Source: Auanema rhodensis
Lineage: Eukaryota > Nematoda > Chromadorea > Rhabditida > Rhabditidae
NCBI GenBank assembly: GCA_964057225.1
Contig: OZ059896.1
Coordinates: forward strand, 18,906,501 to 18,970,500
Reading direction: 5' to 3'
Length of the DNA: 64,000 nt
The position numbers and the translations under genes are program-made. The notes beneath the pieces are model-generated. The model made no database searches, was not told the DNA's origin, and was given only the letters and a program-made list of their open reading frames with translations. Numbering within the stretch: the first letter of the stretch is position 1; every line of letters begins with the position of its first letter. Of the stretch, positions 52,301 through 64,000 are shown one piece after another.

Positions 52301-55300
52301 TTGAAAAATGATGCATAGTGTATGTTGAGTTTCCATGTACACTCAACATTGCTTCCAAAAACATTTTGACAAAAATTTTTTCGAAAAATTTCAGAATAAT
52401 TTAGCAAAAAGTAGATGTTTTTAGATTCCTTTTCTCAAGGCAAAGACGATGGACAATGTTATTCGACGAAAAAATTAATTCTTCAGGGTGAAAATCGAGG
52501 ATATAAGTGTGAACTTATATCAGTTGATATCTCGGTGCATTTTTAAGCTAACGCAAATCTGATAACACAGATCGACGCAGCTTAAAAATCCGCATCGAAT
52601 GCACTATACTACATTGAAAAACGCTTAATACAAAAATTAGTTATGATCGTTTGAAAAATGATGCTTTAGTGTATGTTGAGTTTCCATGTAAACTCAACAT
52701 TGCTTCCAAAAACATTTTGACAAAAATTTTTTCGAAAAATTTCAAAATATTTTAGCAAAAAGTAGATGTTTTTAGATTCCTTTTCTCAAGGCAAAGACGA
52801 TGGACAATGTTATTCGACGAAAAAATGAATTCTTCAGGGTGAAAATCGAGGATATAAGTGTGAACTTATATCAGTTGATATCTCGGTGCATTTTCAAGCT
52901 AACGCAAATTTGATAACACAGATCGATGCAGCTTAAAAATCCGCATCGAATGCACTATACTACATTGAAAAACGCTTAATACAAAAATTAGTTATGATCG
53001 TTTGAAAAATGATGCTTTAGTGTATGTTGAGTTTCCATGTAAACTCAACATTGCTTCCAAAAACATTTTGACAAAAATTTTTTCGAAAAATTTCAAAATA
53101 TTTTAGCAAAAAGTAGATGTTTTTAGATTCCTTTTCTCAAGGCAAAGACGATGGACAATGTTATTCGACGAAAAAATTAATTCTTCAGGGTGAAAATCGA
53201 GGATATAAGTGTGAACTTATATCAGTTGATATCTCGGTGCATTTTTAAGCTAGCGCAAATCTCATAACACAGATCGACGCAGCTGAAAAATCCGCATCGA
53301 ATGCACTATACTACATTGAAAAACGCTTAATACAAAAATTAGTTATGATCGTTTGAAAAATGATGCTTTAGTGTATGTTGAGTTTCCATGTAAACTCAAC
53401 ATTGCTTCCAAAAACATTTTGACAAAAATTTTTTCGAAAAATTTCAGAATAATTTAGCAAAAAGTAGATCTTTTTAGATTCCTTTTTTCAAGGCAAAGAC
53501 GATGGACAATGTTATTCAACGAAAAAATTAATTCTTCAGGGTGAAAATCGAGGATATAAGTGTGAACTTATATCAGTTGATATCTCGGTGCATTTTTAAG
53601 CTAGCGCAAATCTCATAACACAGATCGACGCAGCTTAAAAATCCGCATCGAATGCACTATACTACATTGAAAAACGCTTAATACAAAAATTAGTTATGAT
53701 CGTTTGAAAAATGATGCTTTAGTGTATGTTGAGTTTCCATGTAAACTCAACATTGCTTCAAAAAACATTTTGACAAAAATTTTTTCGAAAAATTTCATAA
53801 TAATTTAGCAAAAAGTAGATGTTTTTAGATTCCTTTTCTCAAGGCAAAGCCGATGGACAATGTTATTCAACGAAAAAATTAATTCTTCAGGGTGAAAATC
53901 GAGGATATAAGTGTGAACTTATATCAGTTGATATCTCGGTGCATTTTTAAGCTAGCGCAAATCTCATAACACAGATCGACGCAGCTTAAAAATCCGCATC
54001 GAATGCACTATACTACATTGAGAAACGCTTAATACAAAAATTAGTTATGATCGTTTGAAAAATGATGCATTAGTGTATGTTGAGTTTCCATGTACACTCA
54101 ACATTGCTTCCAAAAACATTTTGACAAAAATTTTTTCGAAAAATTTCAAAATAATTTAGCGAAAAGTAGATGTTTTTAGATTCTTTTTTTCAAGGCAAAG
54201 ACGATGGACAATGTTATTCAACGAAAAAATTAATTCTTCAGGGTGAAAATCGAGGATATAAGTGTGAACTTATATCAGTTGATATCTCGGTGCATTTTTA
54301 AGCTAGCGCAAATCTGATAACACAGATCGACGCAGCTTAAAAATCCTCATCGAATGCACTATACTACATTGAGAAACGCTTAATACAAAAATTAGTTATG
54401 ATCGTTTGAAAAATGATGCATAGTGTATGTTGAGTTTCCATGTAAACTCAACATTGCTTCCAAAAACATTTTGACAAAAATTTTTTCGAAAAATTTCAAA
54501 ATAATTTAGCAAAAAGTAGATGTTTTAAGATTTCTTTTCTCAAGGCAAAGACGATGGACAATGTTATTCAACGAAAAAATTAATTCTTCAGGGTGAAAAT
54601 CGAGGATATAAGTGTGAACTTATATCAGTTGATATCTCGGTGCATTTTTAAGCTAGCGCAAATTTGATAACACAGATCGATGCAGCTTAAAAATCCGCAT
54701 CGAATGCACTATACTACATTGAAAAACGCTTAATACAAAAATTAGTTATGATCGTTTGAAAAATGATGCTTTAGTGTATGTTGAGTTTCCATGTAAACTC
54801 AACATTGCTTCCAAAAACATTTTGACAAAAATTTTTTCGAAAAATTTCAAAATATTTTAGCAAAAAGTAGATGTTTTTAGATTCCTTTTCTCAAGGCAAA
54901 GACGATGGACAATGTTATTCAACGAAAAAATTAATTCTTCAGGGTGAAAATCGAGGATATAAGTGTGAACTTATATCAGTTGATATCTCGGTGCATTTTT
55001 AAGCTAACGCAAATCTGATAACACAGATCGACGCAACTTAAAAATCCGCATCGAATGCACTATACTACATTGAGAAACGCTTAATACAAAAATTAGTTAT
55101 GATCGTTTGAAAAATGATGCATTAGTGTATGTTGAGTTTCCATGTACACTCAACATTGCTTCCAAAAACATTTTGACAAAAAGTTTTTCGAAAAATTTCA
55201 AAATAATTTAGCAAAAAGTAGATGTTTTTAGATTCCTTTTTTCAAGGCAAAGACGATGGACAATGTTATTCAATGAAAAAATTAATTCTTCAGGGTGAAA

Positions 55301-58300
55301 ATCGAGGATATAAGTGTGAACTTATATCAGTTGATATCTCGGTGCATTTTTAAGCTAGCGCAAATCTCATAACACAGAACGACGCAGCTTAAAAATCCGC
55401 ATCGAATGCACTATACTACATTGAAAAACGCTTAATACAAAAATTAGTTATGATCGTTTGAAAAATGATGCTTTAGTGTATGTTGAGTTTCCATGTAAAC
55501 TCAACATTGCTTCCAAAAACATTTTGACAAAAATTTTTTCGAAAAATTTCAAAATATTTTAGCAAAAAGTAAATGTTTTTAGATTCCTTTTCTCAAGGCA
55601 AAGACGATGGACAATGTTATTCAACGAAAAAATTAATTCTTCAGGGTGAAAATCGAGGATATAAGTGTGAACTTATATCAGTTGATATCTCGGTGCATTT
55701 TTAAGCTAACGCAAATCTGATAACACAGATCGACGCAGCTTAAAAATCCGCATCGAATGCACTATACTACATTGAGAAACGCTTAATACAAAAATTAGTT
55801 ATGATCGTTTGAAAAATGATGCATTAGTGTATGTTGAGTTTCCATGTACACTCAACATTGCTTCCAAAAACATTTTGACAAAAAGTTTTTCGAAAAATTT
55901 CAAAATAATTTAGCAAAAAGTAGATGTTTTTAGATTCCTTTTTTCAAGGCAAAGACGATGGACAATGTTATTCAATGAAAAAATTAATTCTTCAGGGTGA
56001 AAATCGAGGATATAAGTGTGAACTTATATCAGTTGATATCTCGGTGCATTTTTAAGCTAGCGCAAATCTGATAACACAGATCGACGCAGCTTAAAAATCC
56101 GCATCGAATGCACTATACTACATTGAGAAACGCTTAATACAAAAATTAGTTATGATCGTTTGAAAAATGATGCATTAGTGTATGTTGAGTTTCCATGTAC
56201 ACTCAACATTGCTTCCAAAAACATTTTGACAAAAATTTTTTCGAAAAATTTCAAAATAATTTAGCAAAAAGTAGATGTTTTTAGATTCCTTTTTTCAAGG
56301 CAAAGACGATGGACAATGTTATTCAATGAAAAAATTAATTCTTCAGGGTGAAAATCGAGGATATAAGTGTGAACTTATATCAGTTGATATCTCGGTGCAT
56401 TTTTAAGCTAGCGCAAATCTGATAACACAGATCGACGCAGCTTAAAAATCCGCATCGAATGCACTATACTACATTGAGAAACGCTTAATACAAAAATTAG
56501 TTATGATCGTTTGAAAAATGATGCATTAGTGTATGTTGAGTTTCCATGTACACTCAACATTGCTTCCAAAAACATTTTGACAAAAAGTTTTTCGAAAAAT
56601 TTCAAAATAATTTAGCAAAAAGTAGATGTTTTTAGATTCCTTTTTTCAAGGCAAAGACGATGGACAATGTTATTCAATGAAAAAATTAATTCTTCAGGGT
56701 GAAAATCGAGGATATAAGTGTGAACTTATATCAGTTGATATCTCGGTGCATTTTTAAGCTAGCGCAAATCTCATAACACAGAACGACGCAGCTTAAAAAT
56801 CCGCATCGAATGCACTATACTACATTGAAAAACGCTTAATACAAAAATTAGTTATGATCGTTTGAAAAATGATGCTTTAGTGTATGTTGAGTTTCCATGT
56901 AAACTCAACATTGCTTCCAAAAACATTTTGACAAAAATTTTTTCGAAAAATTTCAAAATATTTTAGCAAAAAGTAGATGTTTTTAGATTCCTTTTCTCAA
57001 GGCAAAGACGATGGACAATGTTATTCAACGAAAAAATTAATTCTTCAGGGTGAAAATCGAGGATATAAGTGTGAACTTATATCAGTTGATATCTCGGTGC
57101 ATTTTTAAGCTAACGCAAATCTGATAACACAGATCGACGCAGCTTAAAAATCCGCATCGAATGCACTATACTACATTGAGAAACGCTTAATACAAAAATT
57201 AGTTATGATCGTTTGAAAAATGATGCATTAGTGTATGTTGAGTTTCCATGTACACTCAACATTGCTTCCAAAAACATTTTGACAAAAAGTTTTTCGAAAA
57301 ATTTCAAAATAATTTAGCAAAAAGTAGATGTTTTTAGATTCCTTTTTTCAAGGCAAAGACGATGGACAATGTTATTCAATGAAAAAATTAATTCTTCAGG
57401 GTGAAAATCGAGGATATAAGTGTGAACTTATATCAGTTGATATCTCGGTGCATTTTTAAGCTAGCGCAAATCTCATAACACAGAACGACGCAGCTTAAAA
57501 ATCCGCATCGAATGCACTATACTACATTGAAAAACGCTTAATACAAAAATTAGTTATGATCGTTTGAAAAATGATGCTTTAGTGTATGTTGAGTTTCCAT
57601 GTAAACTCAACATTGCTTCCAAAAACATTTTGACAAAAATTTTTTCGAAAAATTTCAAAATATTTTAGCAAAAAGTAAATGTTTTTAGATTCCTTTTCTC
57701 AAGGCAAAGACGATGGACAATGTTATTCAACGAAAAAATTAATTCTTCAGGGTGAAAATCGAGGATATAAGTGTGAACTTATATCAGTTGATATCTCGGT
57801 GCATTTTTAAGCTAACGCAAATCTGATAACACAGATCGACGCAGCTTAAAAATCCGCATCGAATGCACTATACTACATTGAGAAACGCTTAATACAAAAA
57901 TTAGTTATGATCGTTTGAAAAATGATGCATTAGTGTATGTTGAGTTTCCATGTACACTCAACATTGCTTCCAAAAACATTTTGACAAAAAGTTTTTCGAA
58001 AAATTTCAAAATAATTTAGCAAAAAGTAGATGTTTTTAGATTCCTTTTTTCAAGGCAAAGACGATGGACAATGTTATTCAATGAAAAAATTAATTCTTCA
58101 GGGTGAAAATCGAGGATATAAGTGTGAACTTATATCAGTTGATATCTCGGTGCATTTTTAAGCTAGCGCAAATCTGATAACACAGATCGACGCAGCTTAA
58201 AAATCCGCATCGAATGCACTATACTACATTGAGAAACGCTTAATACAAAAATTAGTTATGATCGTTTGAAAAATGATGCATTAGTGTATGTTGAGTTTCC

Positions 58301-61300
58301 ATGTACACTCAACATTGCTTCCAAAAACATTTTGACAAAAATTTTTTCGAAAAATTTCAAAATAATTTAGCAAAAAGTAGATGTTTCTAGATTCCTTTTT
58401 TCAAGGCAAAGACGATGGACAATGTTATTCAATGAAAAAATTAATTCTTCAGGGTGAAAATCGAGGATATAAGTGTGAACTTATATCAGTTGATATCTCG
58501 GTGCATTTTTAAGCTAGCGCAAATCTGATAACACAGATCGACGCAGCTTAAAAATCCGCATCGAATGCACTATACTACATTGAGAAACGCTTAATACAAA
58601 AATTAGTTATGATCGTTTGAAAAATGATGCATTAGTGTATGTTGAGTTTCCATGTACACTCAACATTGCTTCCAAAAACATTTTGACAAAAAGTTTTTCG
58701 AAAAATTTCAAAATAATTTAGCAAAAAGTAGATGTTTTTAGATTCCTTTTTTCAAGGCAAAGACGATGGACAATGTTATTCAATGAAAAAATTAATTCTT
58801 CAGGGTGAAAATCGAGGATATAAGTGTGAACTTATATCAGTTGATATCTCGGTGCATTTTTAAGCTAGCGCAAATCTCATAACACAGAACGACGCAGCTT
58901 AAAAATCCGCATCGAATGCACTATACTACATTGAAAAACGCTTAATACAAAAATTAGTTATGATCGTTTGAAAAATGATGCTTTAGTGTATGTTGAGTTT
59001 CCATGTAAACTCAACATTGCTTCCAAAAACATTTTGACAAAAATTTTTTCGAAAAATTTCAAAATATTTTAGCAAAAAGTAGATGTTTTTAGATTCCTTT
59101 TCTCAAGGCAAAGACGATGGACAATGTTATTCAACGAAAAAATTAATTCTTCAGGGTGAAAATCGAGGATATAAGTGTGAACTTATATCAGTTGATATCT
59201 CGGTGCATTTTTAAGCTAACGCAAATCTGATAACACAGATCGACGCAGCTTAAAAATCCGCATCGAATGCACTATACTACATTGAGAAACGCTTAATACA
59301 AAAATTAGTTATGATCGTTTGAAAAATGATGCTTTAGTGTATGTTGAGTTTCCATGTAAACTCAACATTGCTTCCAAAAACATTTTGACAAAAATTTTTT
59401 CAAAAAATTTCAAAATATTTTAGCAAAAAGTAGATGTTTTTAGATTCCTTTTCTCAAGGCAAAGACGATGGACAATGTTATTCAACGAAAAAATTAATTC
59501 TTCAGGGTGAAAATCGAGGATATAAGTGTGAACTTATATCAGTTGATATCTCGGTGCATTTTTAAGCTAACGCAAATCTGATAACACAGATCGACGCAGC
59601 TTAAAAATCCGCATCGAATGCACTATACTACATTGAGAAACGCTTAATACAAAAATTAGTTATGATCGTTTGAAAAATGATGCATTAGTGTATGTTGAGT
59701 TTCCATGTACACTCAACATTGCTTCCAAAAACATTTTGACAAAAAGGTTTTTCGAAAAATTTCAAAATAATTTAGCAAAAAGTAGATGTTTTTAGATTCC
59801 TTTTTTCAAGGCAAAGACGATGGACAATGTTATTCAATGAAAAAATTAATTCTTCAGGGTGAAAATCGAGGATATAAGTGTGAACTTATATCAGTTGATA
59901 TCTCGGTGCATTTTTAAGCTAGCGCAAATCTGATAACACAGATCGACGCAGCTTAAAAATCCGCATCGAATGCACTATACTACATTGAGAAACGCTTAAT
60001 ACAAAAATTAGTTATGATCGTTTGAAAAATGATGCATTAGTGTATGTTGAGTTTCCATGTACACTCAACATTGCTTCCAAAAACATTTTGACAAAAATTT
60101 TTTCGAAAAATTTCAAAATAATTTAGCAAAAAGTAGATGTTTTTAGATTCCTTTTTTCAAGGCAAAGACGATGGACAATGTTATTCAATGAAAAAATTAA
60201 TTCTTCAGGGTGAAAATCGAGGATATAAGTGTGAACTTATATCAGTTGATATCTCGGTGCATTTTTAAGCTAGCGCAAATCTGATAACACAGATCGACGC
60301 AGCTTAAAAATCCGCATCGAATGCACTATACTACATTGAAAAACGCTTAATACAAAAATTAGTTATGATCGTTTGAAAAATGATGCATTAGTGTATGTTG
60401 AGTTTCCATGTACACTCAACATTGCTTCCAAAAACATTTTGACAAAAAGTTTTTCGAAAAATTTCAAAATAATTTAGCAAAAAGTAGATGTTTTTAGATT
60501 CCTTTTTTCAAGGCAAAGACGATGGACAATGTTATTCAATGAAAAAATTAATTCTTCAGGGTGAAAATCGAGGATATAAGTGTGAACTTATATCAGTTGA
60601 TATCTCGGTGCATTTTTAAGCTAGCGCAAATCTCATAACACAGAACGACGCAGCTTAAAAATCCGCATCGAATGCACTATACTACATTGAAAAACGCTTA
60701 ATACAAAAATTAGTTATGATCGTTTGAAAAATGATGCTTTAGTGTATGTTGAGTTTCCATGTAAACTCAACATTGCTTCCAAAAACATTTTGACAAAAAT
60801 TTTTTCGAAAAATTTCAAAATATTTTAGCAAAAAGTAGATGTTTTCAGATTCCTTTTCTCAAGGCAAAGACGATGGACAATGTTATTCAACGAAAAAATT
60901 AATTCTTCAGGGTGAAAATCGAGGATATAAGTGTGAACTTATATCAGTTGATATCTCGGTGCATTTTTAAGCTAACGCAAATCTGATAACACAGATCGAC
61001 GCAGCTTAAAAATCCGCATCGAATGCACTATACTACATTGAGAAACGCTTAATACAAAAATTAGTTATGATCGTTTGAAAAATGATGCTTTAGTGTATGT
61101 TGAGTTTCCATGTAAACTCAACATTGCTTCCAAAAACATTTTGACAAAAATTTTTTCAAAAAATTTCAAAATATTTTAGCAAAAAGTAGATGTTTTTAGA
61201 TTCCTTTTCTCAAGGCAAAGACGATGGACAATGTTATTCAACGAAAAAATTAATTCTTCAGGGTGAAAATCGAGGATATAAGTGTGAACTTATATCAGTT

Positions 61301-64000
61301 GATATCTCGGTGCATTTTTAAGCTAACGCAAATCTGATAACACAGATCGACGCAGCTTAAAAATCCGCATCGAATGCACTATACTACATTGAGAAACGCT
61401 TAATACAAAAATTAGTTATGATCGTTTGAAAAATGATGCATTAGTGTATGTTGAGTTTCCATGTACACTCAACATTGCTTCCAAAAACATTTTGACAAAA
61501 AGGTTTTTCGAAAAATTTCAAAATAATTTAGCAAAAAGTAGATGTTTTTAGATTCCTTTTTTCAAGGCAAAGACGATGGACAATGTTATTCAATGAAAAA
61601 ATTAATTCTTCAGGGTGAAAATCGAGGATATAAGTGTGAACTTATATCAGTTGATATCTCGGTGCATTTTTAAGCTAGCGCAAATCTGATAACACAGATC
61701 GACGCAGCTTAAAAATCCGCATCGAATGCACTATACTACATTGAGAAACGCTTAATACAAAAATTAGTTATGATCGTTTGAAAAATGATGCATTAGTGTA
61801 TGTTGAGTTTCCATGTACACTCAACATTGCTTCCAAAAACATTTTGACAAAAATTTTTTCGAAAAATTTCAAAATAATTTAGCAAAAAGTAGATGTTTTT
61901 AGATTCCTTTTTTCAAGGCAAAGACGATGGACAATGTTATTCAATGAAAAAATTAATTCTTCAGGGTGAAAATCGAGGATATAAGTGTGAACTTATATCA
62001 GTTGATATCTCGGTGCATTTTTAAGCTAGCGCAAATCTGATAACACAGATCGACGCAGCTTAAAAATCCGCATCGAATGCACTATACTACATTGAGAAAC
62101 GCTTAATACAAAAATTAGTTATGATCGTTTGAAAAATGATGCATTAGTGTATGTTGAGTTTCCATGTACACTCAACATTGCTTCCAAAAACATTTTGACA
62201 AAAATTTTTTCGAAACTTTTCAGAATAATTTAGCAAAAAGTAGATGTTTTCAGATTCCTTTTTTCAAGGCAAAGACGATGGACAATGTTATTCAACGAAA
62301 AAATTAATTCTTCAGGGTGAAAATCGAGGATATAAGTGTGAACTTATATCAGTTGATATCTCGGTGCATTATTAAGCTAGCGCAAATCTGATAACACAGA
62401 TCGATGCAGCTTAAAAATCCGCATCGAATGCACTATACTACATTGAGAAACGCTTAATACAAAAATTAGTTATGATCGTTTGAAAAATGATGCATTAGTG
62501 TATGTTGAGTTTCCATGTACACTCAACATTGCTTCCAAAAACATTTTGACAAAAATTTTTTCGAAAAATTTCAAAATAATTTAGCAAAAAGTAGATGTTT
62601 TTAGATTCCTTTTTTCAAGGCAAAGACGATGGACAATGTTATTCAATGAAAAAATTAATTCTTCAGGGTGAAAATCGAGGATATAAGTGTGAACTTATAT
62701 CAGTTGATATCTCGGTGCATTTTTAAGCTAGCGCAAATCTCATAACACAGATCGACGCAGCTTAAAAATCCGCATCGAATGCACTATACTACATTGAGAA
62801 ACGCTTAATACAAAAATTAGTTATGATCGTTTGAAAAATGATGCATTAGTGTATGTTGAGTTTCCATGTACACTCAACATTGCTTCCAAAAACATTTTGA
62901 CAAAAATTTTTTCGAAAAATTTCAAGATAATTTAGCGAAAAGTAGATGTTTTTAGATTCTTTTTTTCAAGGCAAAGACGATGGACAATGTTATTCAACGA
63001 AAAAATTAATTCTTCAGGGTGAAAATCGAGGATATAAGTGTGAACTTATATCAGTTGATATCTCGGTGCATTTTTAAGCTAGCGCAAATCTCATAACACA
63101 GATCGACGCAGCTTAAAAATCCGCATCGAATGCACTTTACTACATTGAGAAACGCTTAATACAAAAATTAGTTATGATCGTTTGAAAAATGATGCATTAG
63201 TGTATGTTGAGTTTCCATGTACACTCAACATTGCTTCCAAAAACATTTTGACAAAAATTTTTTCGAAAAATTTTAAAATAATTTAGCAAAAAGTAGTTGT
63301 TTTTAGATTCCTTTTTTCAAGGCAAAGACGATGGACAATGTTATTCAATAAAAAAATTAATTCTTCAGGGTGAAAATCGAGGATATAAGTGTGAACTTAT
63401 ATCAGTTGATATCTCGGTGCATTTTTAAGCTAGCGCAAATCTGATAACACAGATCGACGCAGCTTAAAAATCCGCATCGAATGCACTATACTACATTGAG
63501 AAACGCTTGATACAAAAATTAGTTATGATCGTTTGAAAAATGATGCTTTAAAGTATGTTGAGTTTCCATGTACACTCAACATTGCTTCCAAAAACATTTT
63601 GACAAAAATTTTTTCGAAAAATTTCAAGATAATTTAGCGAAAAGTAGATGTTTTTAGATTTTTTTTTTCAAGGCAAAGACGATGGACAATGTTATTCAAC
63701 GAAAAAATTAATTCTTCAGGGTGAAAATCGAGGATATAAGTGTGAACTTATATCAGTTGATATCTCGGTGCATTTTTAAGCTAGCGCAAATCTGATAACA
63801 CAGATCGACGCAGCTTAAAAATCCGCATCGAATGCACTATACTACATTGAGAAACGCTTAATACAAAAATTAGTTATGATCGTTTGAAAAATGATGCATA
63901 GTGTATGTTGAGTTTCCATGTACACTCAACATTGCTTCCAAAAACATTTTGACAAAAATTTTTTCGAAAAATTTCAAGATAATTTAGCGAAAAGTAGATG

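Larger units (their letters stand above)
49014..64000. repeat. 351-bp satellite array (42 full units plus a partial)
   Basis: Units begin TTGATATCTCGG at 49014, 49366, 49716, 50067 and so on to 63757; nearly all are 350-352 bp. No ORF of 60 codons or more exists on either strand. Two main unit types alternate: one with GCATTAGTG and TACACTCAAC, the other with GCTTTAGTG, TAAACTCAAC, AAAATATTTTAG and TTTTCTCAAGG. A four-unit block at 58841-60245 recurs at 60597-62001. Each unit carries four inverted repeats. There is no similarity to the tRNA array by eye. The array continues past the window end. Confidence 0.97.

Noticed and set aside
49014..64000. Hammerhead ribozyme in the satellite or the tRNA spacer
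   Set aside because: The hairpin-rich satellite prompted a search for CTGANGA and GAAA cores. CTGATAA (satellite) and CTGATAG (spacer) lack the essential G8-A9, so no ribozyme is called.
1..64000. CRISPR array or bacterial repeat system
   Set aside because: Repeat units are 351 and 377 bp with similar spacers, one repeat contains a tRNA gene, and no cas genes are present. These are eukaryotic tandem repeats.

Overview
The window is AT-rich eukaryotic DNA, most likely from an invertebrate animal. The evidence is Pol III-type tRNA genes with internal A and B boxes, TATA/AATAAA signals, Ty3/Gypsy (Metaviridae) retroelements primed by an animal-type tRNA-Gln, and no bacterial gene organisation. 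The phylum cannot be fixed from the sequence; a nematode or other invertebrate is a guess. Apart from retroelement genes I see no host protein-coding gene. The window is repetitive almost throughout.

Layout. (1) 1-13658, 17092-35019 and 46484-49013 are three pieces of one head-to-tail array with a unit of about 377 bp. Every unit carries one 73-nt tRNA-Arg gene, anticodon TCG, on the + strand. I count 90 full-length copies (36 + 48 + 6) and one truncated copy. About 63 match the consensus exactly by eye. The rest carry point changes, including a 16-copy subfamily with a broken anticodon-stem pair (G29A) and one copy whose anticodon reads TTG (Gln). (2) 13659-17091 is a 3.4-kb non-autonomous LTR element (425-bp LTRs, CTAC target duplication) with two small unidentified ORFs, each behind its own TATA box. 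(3) 35020-46483 is an 11.5-kb Ty3/Gypsy element with LTRs that look identical (337 bp, ATTG target duplication). Its first long frame encodes gag, then an apparent membrane glycoprotein, then the aspartic protease. The second frame, overlapping in +1, encodes reverse transcriptase, RNase H and integrase. (4) 49014-64000 is a second, unrelated satellite of 351 bp (42 full units plus a partial), non-coding and rich in perfect inverted repeats. It begins abruptly inside the last tRNA gene.

How the parts relate. The two retroelements share a tRNA-Gln primer site, GGAACG LTR ends, a GGCA-type boundary before the 3' LTR and 4-bp target duplications. The larger one, or a relative, is therefore a plausible source of enzymes for the smaller. 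Both inserted into spacers of the tRNA array, splitting it into three blocks that resume exactly where they were interrupted. The points most worth following are the scale and sequence state of the tRNA-Arg(UCG) array, the glycoprotein placed between gag and protease, and the dyad-rich satellite with its junction inside a tRNA gene.
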